21,176 nucleotides of DNA, taken from a virus. Location of the stretch: IMG/VR virus record IMGVR_UViG_3300037493_002462, positions 1 through 21,176 of that record; one strand, 5' to 3'. A program made the translations under genes and the position numbers. Under the pieces are notes generated by a model. That model was not told the DNA's origin, made no database searches, and saw only the letters and a list, made by a program, of their open reading frames with translations. Numbering within the stretch: the first letter of the stretch is position 1; every line of letters starts with the position of its first letter. Below, in pieces: positions 1 through 5,989 of this stretch.

Positions 1-103
1 TAATCCTGTCGCAATAACCATCTATGTTTTTTAGCGAGGCAGTCACTAGGTTGCGATTATACATAATAAGGTCTTCTAAAAATTCTATTTTATTTCCTAA
101 CAT
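1..103 (-). CDS. Hypothetical small protein, cut by the left window edge
   Basis: The ATG is at 103-101 and the frame stays open to the window edge, giving 34 codons; the C-terminus is missing. A good ribosome binding site (AGGTGG, about 6 bases upstream) sits inside the end of the preceding gene, and the start codon overlaps that gene's last codons, so the two are translationally coupled. The visible part begins MLGNKIEFLEDLIMYNRNLV, is acidic to neutral, and has no membrane segment or recognisable motif. It continues the leftward operon that contains polymerase and nucleases. Function unknown. Confidence 0.6.
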   Translation of the reverse strand, partial: MLGNKIEFLEDLIMYNRNLVTASLKNIDGYCDRI

Positions 104-243
104 ACGTTCCACCTTATAAAACCAATGATACCAATAACAATAGCCAAGCCCCATATTATTGCCGCTCGTCTATCAAAATACCCGTCAATTTCTTTTTCTT
201 GCTCTACGGGCACAGCATCTAATTCTTCAAAATCAGTTCTCAT
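97..243 (-). CDS. Small single-span membrane protein, 48 aa
   Basis: The ATG at 243-241 overlaps the stop of the zinc-finger gene as ATGA, and the TAG is at 99-97. The N-terminal half (about residues 1-26) is acidic and hydrophilic. Residues about 28-43 (AAIIWGLAIVIGIIGFI) form one hydrophobic span, followed by a short basic tail, so a single inner-membrane segment is predicted. No signal-peptidase site is apparent. Tiny membrane proteins are common in phage early operons; no function can be assigned. Confidence 0.65.
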   Translation of the reverse strand: MRTDFEELDAVPVEQEKEIDGYFDRRAAIIWGLAIVIGIIGFIRWNVC

Positions 244-428
244 TTTTCGCTCCGATCAGCACATTCTTTTGAACACCAACGTCTACCATCACTAACTGTT
301 GCATCACACTCCCAACAAAGGCCTGACTCATTTTGAAATACATTTAGGGGTCGGCCTCTAGCTATCGCAATTTGTTTCTCTAGTATAAGTTGCACTTGGT
401 CATTAGCACTATCAATTACATCACTCAT
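240..428 (-). CDS. Small putative zinc-binding protein, 62 aa
   Basis: The C-terminal third carries four cysteines arranged C-x2-C-x9-C-x3-C (CWECD ... WCSKEC), followed by a charged tail, as expected of a small zinc-ribbon or treble-clef fold. The N-terminal half looks helical (SANDQVQLILEKQIAIARGRP). Phages often carry small cysteine-rich proteins of this kind, some annotated as DksA/TraR-like, but the second knuckle is C-x3-C rather than C-x2-C, so I do not call it DksA-like. The start overlaps the HNH gene's TGA as ATGA, showing translational coupling. It may bind nucleic acid or RNA polymerase; that is inference. Confidence 0.7.
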   Translation of the reverse strand: MSDVIDSANDQVQLILEKQIAIARGRPLNVFQNESGLCWECDATVSDGRRWCSKECADRSEK

Positions 429-706
429 TTTTTCTTGCTCTTAGTCTTACCATACATCTCAGGGTACTCCTTACGCCACCCCTCGTTCTTTGCAGTACTA
501 ACTACTCGTGTGTTGCTGTCTTTAGTGCTGCCCCCTTTACTTAAGGGTTTTATATGATCTACTTGGGTATTATCTCCGACAGAAGCTTTGCCGTCAGCTA
601 TAGCGTGTCTCCTAGCTTTGTTGCGGGCTACCCGTTTCTCTACTTCGGCAGGTGTTTTTTGACGGTCTGCTTGATAAGCTAGTTTTGTTTTACTTGTTTT
701 AGGCAT
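425..706 (-). CDS. HNH endonuclease, about 93 aa
   Basis: A small, very basic protein with a compact HNH core: Asp50-His51 (VDHIKPLSKGGS), Asn65 (SNTRVV) and Asn74 (AKNEGWR), counted from the chosen start. HNH proteins of this family use a beta-beta-alpha metal finger to cut DNA; phage versions act in packaging, as homing nucleases or in nicking. The frame also offers an ATG at 712, but the Shine-Dalgarno GAGGA abuts that codon and lies 6 bases before the ATG at 706, so 706 is preferred. It follows the polymerase in the operon after a gap of about 70 bases and overlaps the next gene by ATGA. A packaging role is possible, but it lies far from the terminase genes. Confidence 0.85.
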   Translation of the reverse strand: MPKTSKTKLAYQADRQKTPAEVEKRVARNKARRHAIADGKASVGDNTQVDHIKPLSKGGSTKDSNTRVVSTAKNEGWRKEYPEMYGKTKSKKK

Positions 707-775
707 TGCCATTCCTCGTGTGCTTTAAAAGGGATAATCTTTTTCTTTCTATCTTTGTTTGTTTTTTGTTAGCCA

Positions 776-2602
776 TTAGCCCGCATCTTTTAAAGTTTTA
801 CCAAACCCACCTTCTGCTGCCAACGGTAAGTCGGGCATCCACAAAGGAACTTTTGTCATCTCTAACATTAAAAACTCTAATGCTTCTTGTGCCTCATGTT
901 CTGGAGCTAGGATATACAGGGCATCATGAATAGTTAATACGATAGGGTATCTTTTATTTACCCTGACCATCGCCTCAGACATAATGCAACGGGCTGTACC
1001 CTGCACTAGATTATTCATTAGTTTACCGCCGTATAGTCTATCATACCCGTTACGTAACTTATACTTATATCCTTGTTCCCCTGTCTTGGAGTCTACTACA
1101 TTAGCAAGTTGTGGGTATTGCATATATAACCCTGATGGAAACCGTACCCCCAAACTATTAGCTGTATATAGGCTGTTAGTACCAAATGTAAACTCTCCAC
1201 CAGTTGCTATGTTCTCTATAGCTTTGCCGCATGTTTTCCATAGTGCTGTCACTCCTGTATAAGTATTCCTATACAAATCAACAATACGTTTAGACTCTAC
1301 CTCACCTAAGTCTAGCCCAGACCCAGCTTTAATTGCACTGCGTAACTTAGCCGCACCTACCCCAAAGATTAGAGATAGCTGTGAAGTCTTACCAATAAAC
1401 CTTTGCTCTTTATCTACTTCATCGTAGGACACATTAAATACTTTACTAGCAAAGTCCTTATACAAATCCCCCCCGTCACCTAATAACTTAAGTGCATCCA
1501 TCTCTCCTGCAACCCACATACCTACACGCAATTCAATGTTTGATAAGTCAGCTCCTACTATCAGATAACCTTCTGGTGCAATAATGGCTTCTTTAAGTGT
1601 AGAGCCTCTAGGGATATTCTGGAAGTTTACCTTTTGCCCACCACCTGCTGACCACCTGCCTGTTGCTGCTCCGTAATAGTTTAAGGGGATAGGTAGCTTA
1701 CCCATACGCTTTGCGATGTCTATGAAGCGTTCTGTGCGTGTTTCTTCGATGGTGCTTTTAACACCTAGTCTTACCCCTACTAAAGTCTGCACCATCATAT
1801 TAGGGTGTTCTAATAAGTCTTTAAGGCCGTCATCTGTTTTAGCAAATGCATATGTCATCTTGCCTGTAGTAGGGGATACCTTCATTGGCACTTCAACCCC
1901 GCAGTCTTCTAACAACTTAGCAAACTTAGGGTTACTCATAACCTCAGACTTATCTACTATTATTTTGTCTAGTAAATCTTGCTTCGCTGCTTTTACTGCA
2001 TAGAGGTGGCTTTCTAACAAGGCTAAGTCTACTTCTAGCCTAGGTACTACGCCCATCTTAATAGTTATGTCTACTAACGCTAACTCAGTGGCATTAAATT
2101 GAGGCATTAGGCATTGAAGTAGTTTATAGGTCAGTTCTGTGTCATTAATGCAATAATCCCCATACTCATCTAACTCTTCTTGGTTAAAGTCTTTAAGGTG
2201 CTTACCTAATGCATTAACAACTTCAGTGCCTTTCTCACCTAGATTATAGTACGCCGCTAGTTTAGCTAGGCTTCCTCCTACAGAGATACCGTGTATAGCA
2301 CGCGCCATAGAAAGAGTATCAATATACCTTGCGGGAAATATACCAAACGCTAATGAAAGAATACTAGCATCAAAGAAACAGTTATGGGCTACTACGGTTA
2401 TGTTCTTCCAATCAAAAGAATCTAATACATCTTGTATGTATCCTTTGTTACCTGTGTACCACGTAGTTTCTGTGTCGTTAAACTTAATAGATACCCCAAT
2501 AACTTCAAACTCATCGCCATTTACATAGGCTTCTGTTGTTAGTTTAGTTAAGCTGTAGGTCTTACTATAGAAGCTTTCAAAATCTAACGTCATTAATCTC
2601 AT
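776..2602 (-). CDS. polA: Family A DNA polymerase with 3'-5' exonuclease, 608 aa
   Basis: The replicative polymerase of the phage. The N-terminal DEDDy proofreading exonuclease shows Exo I Asp7/Glu9 (LDFES), Exo II Asn74-x3-Asp78 (AHNCFFD) and Exo III Tyr150-x3-Asp154 (YCIND). The polymerase domain shows TGRWS at about 314, motif A at Asp352 (ADLSNIELR), motif B Arg401/Lys405 (RFIGKTSQLSLIFG), the QGTA helix at about 534 and motif C His559-Asp560 (TIHDALYI). No 5'-3' exonuclease domain is present, as usual for phage family A enzymes. The residue aligned with E. coli Pol I Phe762 is Leu409, and that aligned with Tyr766 is Phe413. The ATG overlaps the VRR-NUC stop as ATGA. The symbol is used generically. 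Confidence 0.97.
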   Translation of the reverse strand: MRLMTLDFESFYSKTYSLTKLTTEAYVNGDEFEVIGVSIKFNDTETTWYTGNKGYIQDVLDSFDWKNITVVAHNCFFDASILSLAFGIFPARYIDTLSMARAIHGISVGGSLAKLAAYYNLGEKGTEVVNALGKHLKDFNQEELDEYGDYCINDTELTYKLLQCLMPQFNATELALVDITIKMGVVPRLEVDLALLESHLYAVKAAKQDLLDKIIVDKSEVMSNPKFAKLLEDCGVEVPMKVSPTTGKMTYAFAKTDDGLKDLLEHPNMMVQTLVGVRLGVKSTIEETRTERFIDIAKRMGKLPIPLNYYGAATGRWSAGGGQKVNFQNIPRGSTLKEAIIAPEGYLIVGADLSNIELRVGMWVAGEMDALKLLGDGGDLYKDFASKVFNVSYDEVDKEQRFIGKTSQLSLIFGVGAAKLRSAIKAGSGLDLGEVESKRIVDLYRNTYTGVTALWKTCGKAIENIATGGEFTFGTNSLYTANSLGVRFPSGLYMQYPQLANVVDSKTGEQGYKYKLRNGYDRLYGGKLMNNLVQGTARCIMSEAMVRVNKRYPIVLTIHDALYILAPEHEAQEALEFLMLEMTKVPLWMPDLPLAAEGGFGKTLKDAG

Positions 2603-2892
2603 GGTAGCAACTCCAGCAGAGCCTTAAGCGTCCTAATATTTTCAGCGTTGATGCAGAGCCCTAACCCCTTATGACTGTTGATCCTAGTCAGCTCACGTTG
2701 TTGTATAGCCGTAGCTTGTAGGTTGTCTGCCTTAGCTTCTATTGCAATGAAGTGCCCCTTATAACAACATACAAAGTCAGGGATAGCTGACCGCCCATAA
2801 CCGTTACCAGAGGGCATGAAGTAATAAACCCCTAGTGTATCTAGGATAGCCTTAATATCTTTCTTAACTATCCCTTCTTTAGTTATGCTCAT
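2599..2892 (-). CDS. VRR-NUC domain nuclease, 97 aa
   Basis: A stand-alone VRR-NUC (PD-(D/E)xK superfamily) nuclease. The motif is visible: GRSAIPDF (Pro38-Asp39), then IEAK (Glu52-x-Lys54), then a conserved glutamine region TAIQQREL (about 61-68). Stand-alone phage VRR-NUC proteins are thought to act as structure-selective, Holliday-junction-type nucleases during replication or recombination. The start is set by GGAGG 5-6 bases before the ATG at 2892, which also forms an ATGA overlap with the upstream gene; the longer frame from 2904 would need a TTG start and is rejected. Its place directly before the polymerase fits a replication role. Confidence 0.9.
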   Translation of the reverse strand: MSITKEGIVKKDIKAILDTLGVYYFMPSGNGYGRSAIPDFVCCYKGHFIAIEAKADNLQATAIQQRELTRINSHKGLGLCINAENIRTLKALLELLP

Positions 2893-3101
2893 CTGTTCCT
2901 CCAATAACTGTCGGGTTTATCTCCGTTTTCATCCACTTCATAAACCACTGGCAGCAATCCCCTTAAGAACTTACCTGTGCCTCCATTAGAATTACTATAA
3001 TCAAAATGGTGAGGTATGGCTTGCATAGCTATCTTTTCAGCAGCGTCTTGGTCAACTGCTTCAATATCAATTTTAAAAGTTATGATCCCTATGTATTTCA
3101 T
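2889..3101 (-). CDS. Hypothetical protein, 70 aa
   Basis: The ATG at 3101 is preceded by AAAGG at about 8 bases and overlaps the stop of the upstream 39-codon gene; its TGA overlaps the VRR-NUC start as ATGA. The N-terminus is beta-like and hydrophobic (MKYIGIITFKIDIEAV), followed by an alpha-helical AEKIAMQAI stretch and an acidic tail ending SYWRNR. No catalytic motif or membrane segment is seen. Tight coupling on both sides supports a real gene. Function unknown. Confidence 0.7.
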   Translation of the reverse strand: MKYIGIITFKIDIEAVDQDAAEKIAMQAIPHHFDYSNSNGGTGKFLRGLLPVVYEVDENGDKPDSYWRNR

Positions 3102-3217
3102 TTTTTATACCTTTCATTTAATATAGCAATAATTTTAATCGCATAATGCTCCCGCTCTTTTGGCGTTAGAGTTGGGTCGTTGTATATGTCTAATAAGTCT
3201 TTTATTTGTTTGCTCAT
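3098..3217 (-). CDS. Small hypothetical protein, 39 aa
   Basis: A strong Shine-Dalgarno (GAGGAGG) lies just before the ATG at 3217-3215, the start overlaps the upstream gene's TGA as ATGA, and the stop at 3100-3098 overlaps the next ATG. The product begins MSKQIKDLLDIYNDPTLTPK and ends ILNERYKK. It is charged and predicted helical, with a middle PKEREHYAIKI stretch, and is soluble with no cysteines. Its perfect placement between two coupled genes is the main evidence. Function unknown. Confidence 0.75.
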   Translation of the reverse strand: MSKQIKDLLDIYNDPTLTPKEREHYAIKIIAILNERYKK

Positions 3218-3378
3218 TCTACCTCCTCAATTTCAGCGCTTGCTGATATATGTATCAACGTGTCTCCCAAATAGCACACAGAATACGCGCCATCTATGTG
3301 GTCGAGTAGAAAGACTGTGCCGGAATTGTCACCTACTAGCGTAAATCGTTTGTCGTTTCCTAGTTCATAAAGTTTCAT
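3214..3378 (-). CDS. Conserved small phage protein, 54 aa
   Basis: The ATG at 3378 overlaps the preceding TGA as ATGA, and the TGA at 3216-3214 overlaps the next ATG the same way. The product begins MKLYELGNDKRFTLVGDNSG and continues through a FLLDHIDGAYSVC segment, ending acidic. From memory this resembles a family of small phage proteins starting MKLYELP.. with a later DH(I/M)DG.YS motif; they have no known function. A small beta-rich fold is likely. I cannot check the match by search. Confidence 0.75.
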   Translation of the reverse strand: MKLYELGNDKRFTLVGDNSGTVFLLDHIDGAYSVCYLGDTLIHISASAEIEEVE

Positions 3379-3491
3379 CTTCTTTTTCTCCACCTTCGTT
3401 TTTCTGCAATATCATGATAGACAAAGTTGGCATACCAAATGGCCAAACCAACAACTAGCCCCGTAATAGCTGTTATTAAAACACAGCCCAT
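3375..3491 (-). CDS. Small membrane protein, 38 aa
   Basis: The ATG at 3491-3489 opens a 38-codon frame ending in TGA at 3377-3375, which overlaps the next gene's ATG. Residues about 3-20 are hydrophobic (CVLITAITGLVVGLAIWY), followed by a strongly basic tail (EKRRWRKRR), so one membrane span with the tail in the cytoplasm is predicted. No clear Shine-Dalgarno precedes this ATG, but a well-placed site (GAGGAG) precedes an ATG at 3517 that opens a six-codon frame ending 9 bases before this start. Re-initiation from that leader frame is plausible. Confidence 0.55.
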   Translation of the reverse strand: MGCVLITAITGLVVGLAIWYANFVYHDIAEKRRWRKRR

Positions 3492-3513
3492 TATTTCTAT
3501 ATAAATTCACCGT

Positions 3514-3651
3514 TCATTTCTTTTTGCTCCTCATATACATGCTTCCAAAAGGCTTAAGCCATATTATTTGTTTAAAGTTAATCTGTTTTGCAGGGTGTGT
3601 TCGGGTGCTTTCTAAAAAGCTTCCTATTCTTGTGCGAGGATTAAGCTTCAT
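3514..3651 (-). CDS. Small basic hypothetical protein, 45 aa
   Basis: The frame runs from ATG 3651 to TGA 3516-3514. The product is basic (begins MKLNPRTRIGSFLESTRTHP, ends MRSKKK) with no membrane segment. The stop overlaps the ATG of a six-codon leader frame as ATGA, the coupling pattern of neighbouring genes. The Shine-Dalgarno is poor, and GTG at 3660 is an alternative in-frame start. Upstream, between 3641 and about 3690, a different frame reads VQTPHGIGADDEA and stops, which resembles the ..HHGIGG tail of the gene at 4157 and may be a remnant of that family. A real gene is likely but not certain. Confidence 0.45.
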   Translation of the reverse strand: MKLNPRTRIGSFLESTRTHPAKQINFKQIIWLKPFGSMYMRSKKK

Positions 3652-3699
3652 CGTCTGCACCAATACCGTGCGGTGTTTGCACTAGCTTTAAACAATATT

Positions 3700-3966
3700 T
3701 TAATTATTCGTTTCATTAAATTCCTCCAAGTCAGATGCTAGTCGTTCATGAAAAGATTCCTCGCCATCATCACCAGCCAATAGCCAGTCAATTCGGTGAG
3801 TGTATATCTGCGCTGCTTTTAGATACTTTACGCCATACTTAAATAGGTGAATGGTTTCCTCACTATATGGGTGCTCTGCTGTCTCATTGTTATAAACAAC
3901 ATCTTCAATCGCGTTAACAATATCTGCAATTCTAAATTGCCCGTAGTCAAAAGTTCCTCCGCTCAT
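3700..3966 (-). CDS. Conserved phage protein of unknown function, 88 aa
   Basis: A soluble acidic protein that begins MSGGTFDYGQFRIADIVNAI and contains the stretch IDWLLAGDDGEESFHERL near residues 59-76. I recall this as a common small phage family (SGGxFxY at the N-terminus, DGEESFHxRL near the C-terminus) of unknown function. A GGGGG-type ribosome binding site lies about 7 bases before the ATG. It overlaps the frameshifted gene upstream by 20 bases; without that gene's 14-base duplication the two would overlap as ATGA. Confidence 0.8.
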   Translation of the reverse strand: MSGGTFDYGQFRIADIVNAIEDVVYNNETAEHPYSEETIHLFKYGVKYLKAAQIYTHRIDWLLAGDDGEESFHERLASDLEEFNETNN

Positions 3967-4153
3967 ATCTTATCCCCCAGTATGTCTTTAGTTGATAGTC
4001 TTTAGTTGATAGCCTTTGCATTTCATTACTATAGCCAACGGCTCTGCCCATCCTATCTAGTCTGCGCGTTTCAGCCATAAAACTTTTAACCTCTTTGTTC
4101 TTACAGTAGGCTTCCCATTGACCTTGGTGTATTAGTTTTTCCAAACTACTCAT
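3947..4153 (-). CDS. Hypothetical protein, 68 aa, C-terminus apparently frameshifted
   Basis: The product begins MSSLEKLIHQGQWEAYCKNK, is charged and probably helical, and shares the MSSLE start with the 108-residue protein encoded at 4842. A perfect 14-base tandem duplication (3984-3997 and 3998-4011) lies near its 3' end. Because 14 is not a multiple of 3, it shifts the frame: the present end is ..DYQLKTYWGIRYERRNF, while removing one copy gives ..STKDILGDKI and a TGA overlapping the next ATG as ATGA, exactly like the neighbouring junctions. The original protein was probably about 58 residues. Either a recent slippage event or an assembly error is possible. Confidence 0.65.
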   Translation of the reverse strand: MSSLEKLIHQGQWEAYCKNKEVKSFMAETRRLDRMGRAVGYSNEMQRLSTKDYQLKTYWGIRYERRNF

Positions 4154-4156
4154 TTC

Positions 4157-4519
4157 TTATCCCCCAATACCGTGATGTTTTTCAGCATCAGAAACACCTG
4201 CCCAATAACAGGCAGCGCTTGTTGCTTTCTTGTTAGCATTGAACATGTTAGCAGTGAGGCGATCACTCAAAGGCTCACGTTTTTGTGGTGAGGTGTAAAG
4301 TGGGCGAATATTTCGCACGGCTCTAAAATTCTGAGGCTTTCCTTCCGCAAACTCAGAATCCCATTCACCTGAGTGGTGGCTTTGTTGTTCCCATATCCAA
4401 GCCACAGGCTCTTGCTCAGGTTGGGCGAGTAGTTCCTCCACTTCACAGCTTATAGTATTGTTTAACCACCCCGTAGCTAAAATCTTTTTCAATAACTTTC
4501 TTTCTTTACTCATCTTCAT
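4157..4519 (-). CDS. Modular small phage protein with PVAW and PLYTSPQKREPLSD motifs, 120 aa
   Basis: Three modules are visible: an N-terminal helical segment (SKERKLLKKIL .. EVEELLAQPEQ), an EPVAW motif at about 37-41, and PLYTSPQKREPLSD at about 73-86, then a tail ending DAEKHHGIGG. This modular family recurs in tandem in many phages and has no known function. It is a clear paralogue of the gene at 4842-4516: the two share a 38-base direct repeat (4266-4303 and 4619-4656) with two mismatches. The ATG at 4519 overlaps the upstream TGA as ATGA, and a second ATG at 4513 has better spacing from GGAG; either may be used. Confidence 0.75.
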   Translation of the reverse strand: MKMSKERKLLKKILATGWLNNTISCEVEELLAQPEQEPVAWIWEQQSHHSGEWDSEFAEGKPQNFRAVRNIRPLYTSPQKREPLSDRLTANMFNANKKATSAACYWAGVSDAEKHHGIGG

Positions 4520-4842
4520 CTACTCCAATGGGTATCTATAATCCTACAAAGCTCGATACCTGTGTCCAAGTCAACTTCTGTCGGTAGTTGATTAATAATC
4601 ACCCTGATATCTTCATCGCTCAAAGGCTCTCGTTTTTGTGGTGATGTGTAAAGTGGTATGTGATTTGGAACAGAGGAGGGGGCATTGCCTTTTGTAAAAC
4701 TCACTCGCCTGCCAATAATTGGCGTGCCATCACTATATCTTTGCACCCATTCTGTGATCCAAGCCACAGGATCATACAACTGTAAGCTATTAGATGACAG
4801 TTCGGGGTTGGCAAGTAGTTCTTGTATTTCTAAACTACTCAT
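4516..4842 (-). CDS. Modular small phage protein, paralogue of the next gene, 108 aa
   Basis: It begins MSSLEIQELLANPEL, then has DPVAW at about 24-28, a variable loop, and PLYTSPQKREPLSDEDIR at about 63-80, followed by a divergent helical tail. The PVAW..PLYTSPQKREPLSD core is shared with the 120-residue neighbour, showing a tandem duplication with exchange of ends. It overlaps the preceding gene by 8 bases and the following one by ATGA. No catalytic residues are recognisable; role unknown. Confidence 0.75.
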   Translation of the reverse strand: MSSLEIQELLANPELSSNSLQLYDPVAWITEWVQRYSDGTPIIGRRVSFTKGNAPSSVPNHIPLYTSPQKREPLSDEDIRVIINQLPTEVDLDTGIELCRIIDTHWSR

Positions 4843-5080
4843 AACCCACCTCTCTTGCTTTAAGCATTGCGTCTGCTAGTTTATAAGCATTCTGTGCAAT
4901 GTCGTCATAATTAGTGCATTTAGTAGTTAGCATCGCCAAACCTGCAAAGTGGTCACGTAGTTCTAAACTTGGGTGGTCTAGTGCGGCCTGTATGTCCCAA
5001 TATAGATCGTAATGAGTTTCTTCTAATGTGATTAACGCATCTCGAACTCTTTTTAACAGTGTTCTTTCTCTACTTTCCAT
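4835..5080 (-). CDS. Small helical protein related to the modular family N-terminus, 81 aa
   Basis: The N-terminus MESRERTLLKRVRDAL .. DIQAALDHPSLE resembles the first module of the 120-residue protein (SKERKLLKKIL .. EVEELLAQPE), but the PVAW/PLYTSP module is missing and a different helical tail follows (AKLADAMLKAREVGYE-like end). The start is the ATG at 5080, with GAGGTGG about 6 bases upstream and a one-base TGATG overlap with the previous stop. A longer frame to 5098 would need a TTG start and is not favoured. Function unknown. Confidence 0.7.
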   Translation of the reverse strand: MESRERTLLKRVRDALITLEETHYDLYWDIQAALDHPSLELRDHFAGLAMLTTKCTNYDDIAQNAYKLADAMLKAREVGYE

Positions 5081-5721
5081 CACGCCCACCTCGCCCAAAA
5101 TTGGTTTGAATTAATCGCAACGCGCTGCGTGTTGCAGTATTTAGTTACGTGCTTTGAGGCTTGTAACCAGTTTATTAACAGCATTACATGTGGAGTTAAG
5201 CGTATTTCCCCGATGTTCTTTTTACTTGCTCCTGAGATTGCCTCTTGTGCGAGCACCTCTCTATACTGCTGCTGCCACGCTGCTAATTCATAAATATCAA
5301 ATAAGTCCATGCCGTCCATGCGCAACATCTTAACTTTAGGCATGTTGAACCTAATATCTTTCTGTATTGTCCTTAAGTGGGCTGTTGTGATACCCATCTT
5401 CTTGGCCTCATCCTTTAGAGTAGTCGTGTTGGCTGGTTGGTTCGCCACCTTGCGTATTCTAGGTGCGTATACCACCACTGCTTTCTTAGCTGCGATCTCG
5501 TCACGCACTTTTTGGTGGTACGCCTTGGAGTTGGCGTTCATTGTTTCCTTGTTCTTTTGGTAATACGCTGCCCTATCGGCAACCTTTTTTTCTTTGTTTT
5601 TTAGCGCATTAGCTTTTTTACCTTCTGCAACCTTAGCTTTCATTTCTGGGGACATTTCTTTGCGGTAAATCTTACCTCTAACCCTCTGTTTTTCGTTTTT
5701 TTCTTCTATTGTCTGAGCCAT
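5080..5721 (-). CDS. Basic, probably DNA-binding protein of unknown function, 213 aa
   Basis: Residues 1 to about 90 are very Lys/Arg/Ala-rich and helical (KGKIYRKEMSPEMKAK, then AAYYQKNKETMNANSKAYHQK). Around residues 100-125 a helix-turn-helix-like stretch appears (LKDEAKKMGITTAHLRTIQKD), and the C-terminal half has DLFDIYELAAWQQQYRE and a later LTPHVMLLINWLQA helix. A role in binding DNA is therefore likely but unproven. AGGAAA lies before the ATG, and palindrome copy A lies 19 bases upstream of the start. The N-terminal style (YYQKNKE..) is often seen in HNH-type phage proteins, but no HNH core is present. Confidence 0.75.
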   Translation of the reverse strand: MAQTIEEKNEKQRVRGKIYRKEMSPEMKAKVAEGKKANALKNKEKKVADRAAYYQKNKETMNANSKAYHQKVRDEIAAKKAVVVYAPRIRKVANQPANTTTLKDEAKKMGITTAHLRTIQKDIRFNMPKVKMLRMDGMDLFDIYELAAWQQQYREVLAQEAISGASKKNIGEIRLTPHVMLLINWLQASKHVTKYCNTQRVAINSNQFWARWA

Positions 5722-5739
5722 TTTAGTTTCCTTTTTAAA

Positions 5740-5764
5740 ATATGTAGGACGGTGTCCTACATAT
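5740..5764 (-). repeat. Palindrome copy A (GTAGGAC-N3-GTCCTAC), 11-base arms
   Basis: The core 5744-5760 reads GTAGGAC GGT GTCCTAC, and the symmetry extends to 11-base arms (ATATGTAGGAC and its complement). It lies in the 52-base gap between the 71-residue gene and the 213-residue gene, in the leader of the latter. On the minus-strand RNA it would form a very stable hairpin followed by UUUU, so it could also reduce read-through. The 10-mer TATGACTGCT directly follows on the plus strand. Confidence 0.9.
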
Positions 5765-5773
5765 GACTGCTGA

Positions 5774-5989
5774 TTACATTTCCTGGACTATGTATGTATC
5801 GTCATCTACTTTAAACCCTATACCTGTAACTACCTCTCCACAAGCAGCTATCTTAAGCAATGCCATTCTTTCTGGTATGGGCGGGCCAAGGTCAGATATA
5901 TCTTCAAACGGGGTAATATCCCCTTCTTTTGATACAAAATTATCTAGTGAAATCATTTGTTTACGTATTAAGTCTATGCGTACTGTCAT
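5774..5989 (-). CDS. Hypothetical protein, 71 aa
   Basis: A small acidic protein (begins MTVRIDLIRKQMISLDNFVS, ends DDDTYIVQEM) with no membrane segment or recognisable motif. The ATG overlaps the TAA of the metallopeptidase/VWA gene by one base (TAATG), and GGTGGA lies just upstream inside that gene, so translation is coupled. It may be an accessory to the MoxR/VWA pair, judged only from position. Confidence 0.7.
   Translation of the reverse strand: MTVRIDLIRKQMISLDNFVSKEGDITPFEDISDLGPPIPERMALLKIAACGEVVTGIGFKVDDDTYIVQEM

Noticed and set aside
1020-1060. His-Asp-Ala in polymerase motif C as a sign of inactivation
   Set aside because: The catalytic Asp560 is intact, and I recall other phage family A enzymes with HDA instead of HDE, so this is not evidence of a dead enzyme.
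2893-2904. TTG start for the VRR-NUC gene (and similar TTG starts at 5098 and 9675)
   Set aside because: In each case an ATG slightly downstream has a good Shine-Dalgarno and, in two cases, an overlap with the preceding stop.
5740-5764. Palindrome A as a dedicated terminator
   Set aside because: A hairpin followed by TTTT is present on the minus strand, but the U tract is short, and other copies of the same palindrome lack one, so the shared role cannot be termination.
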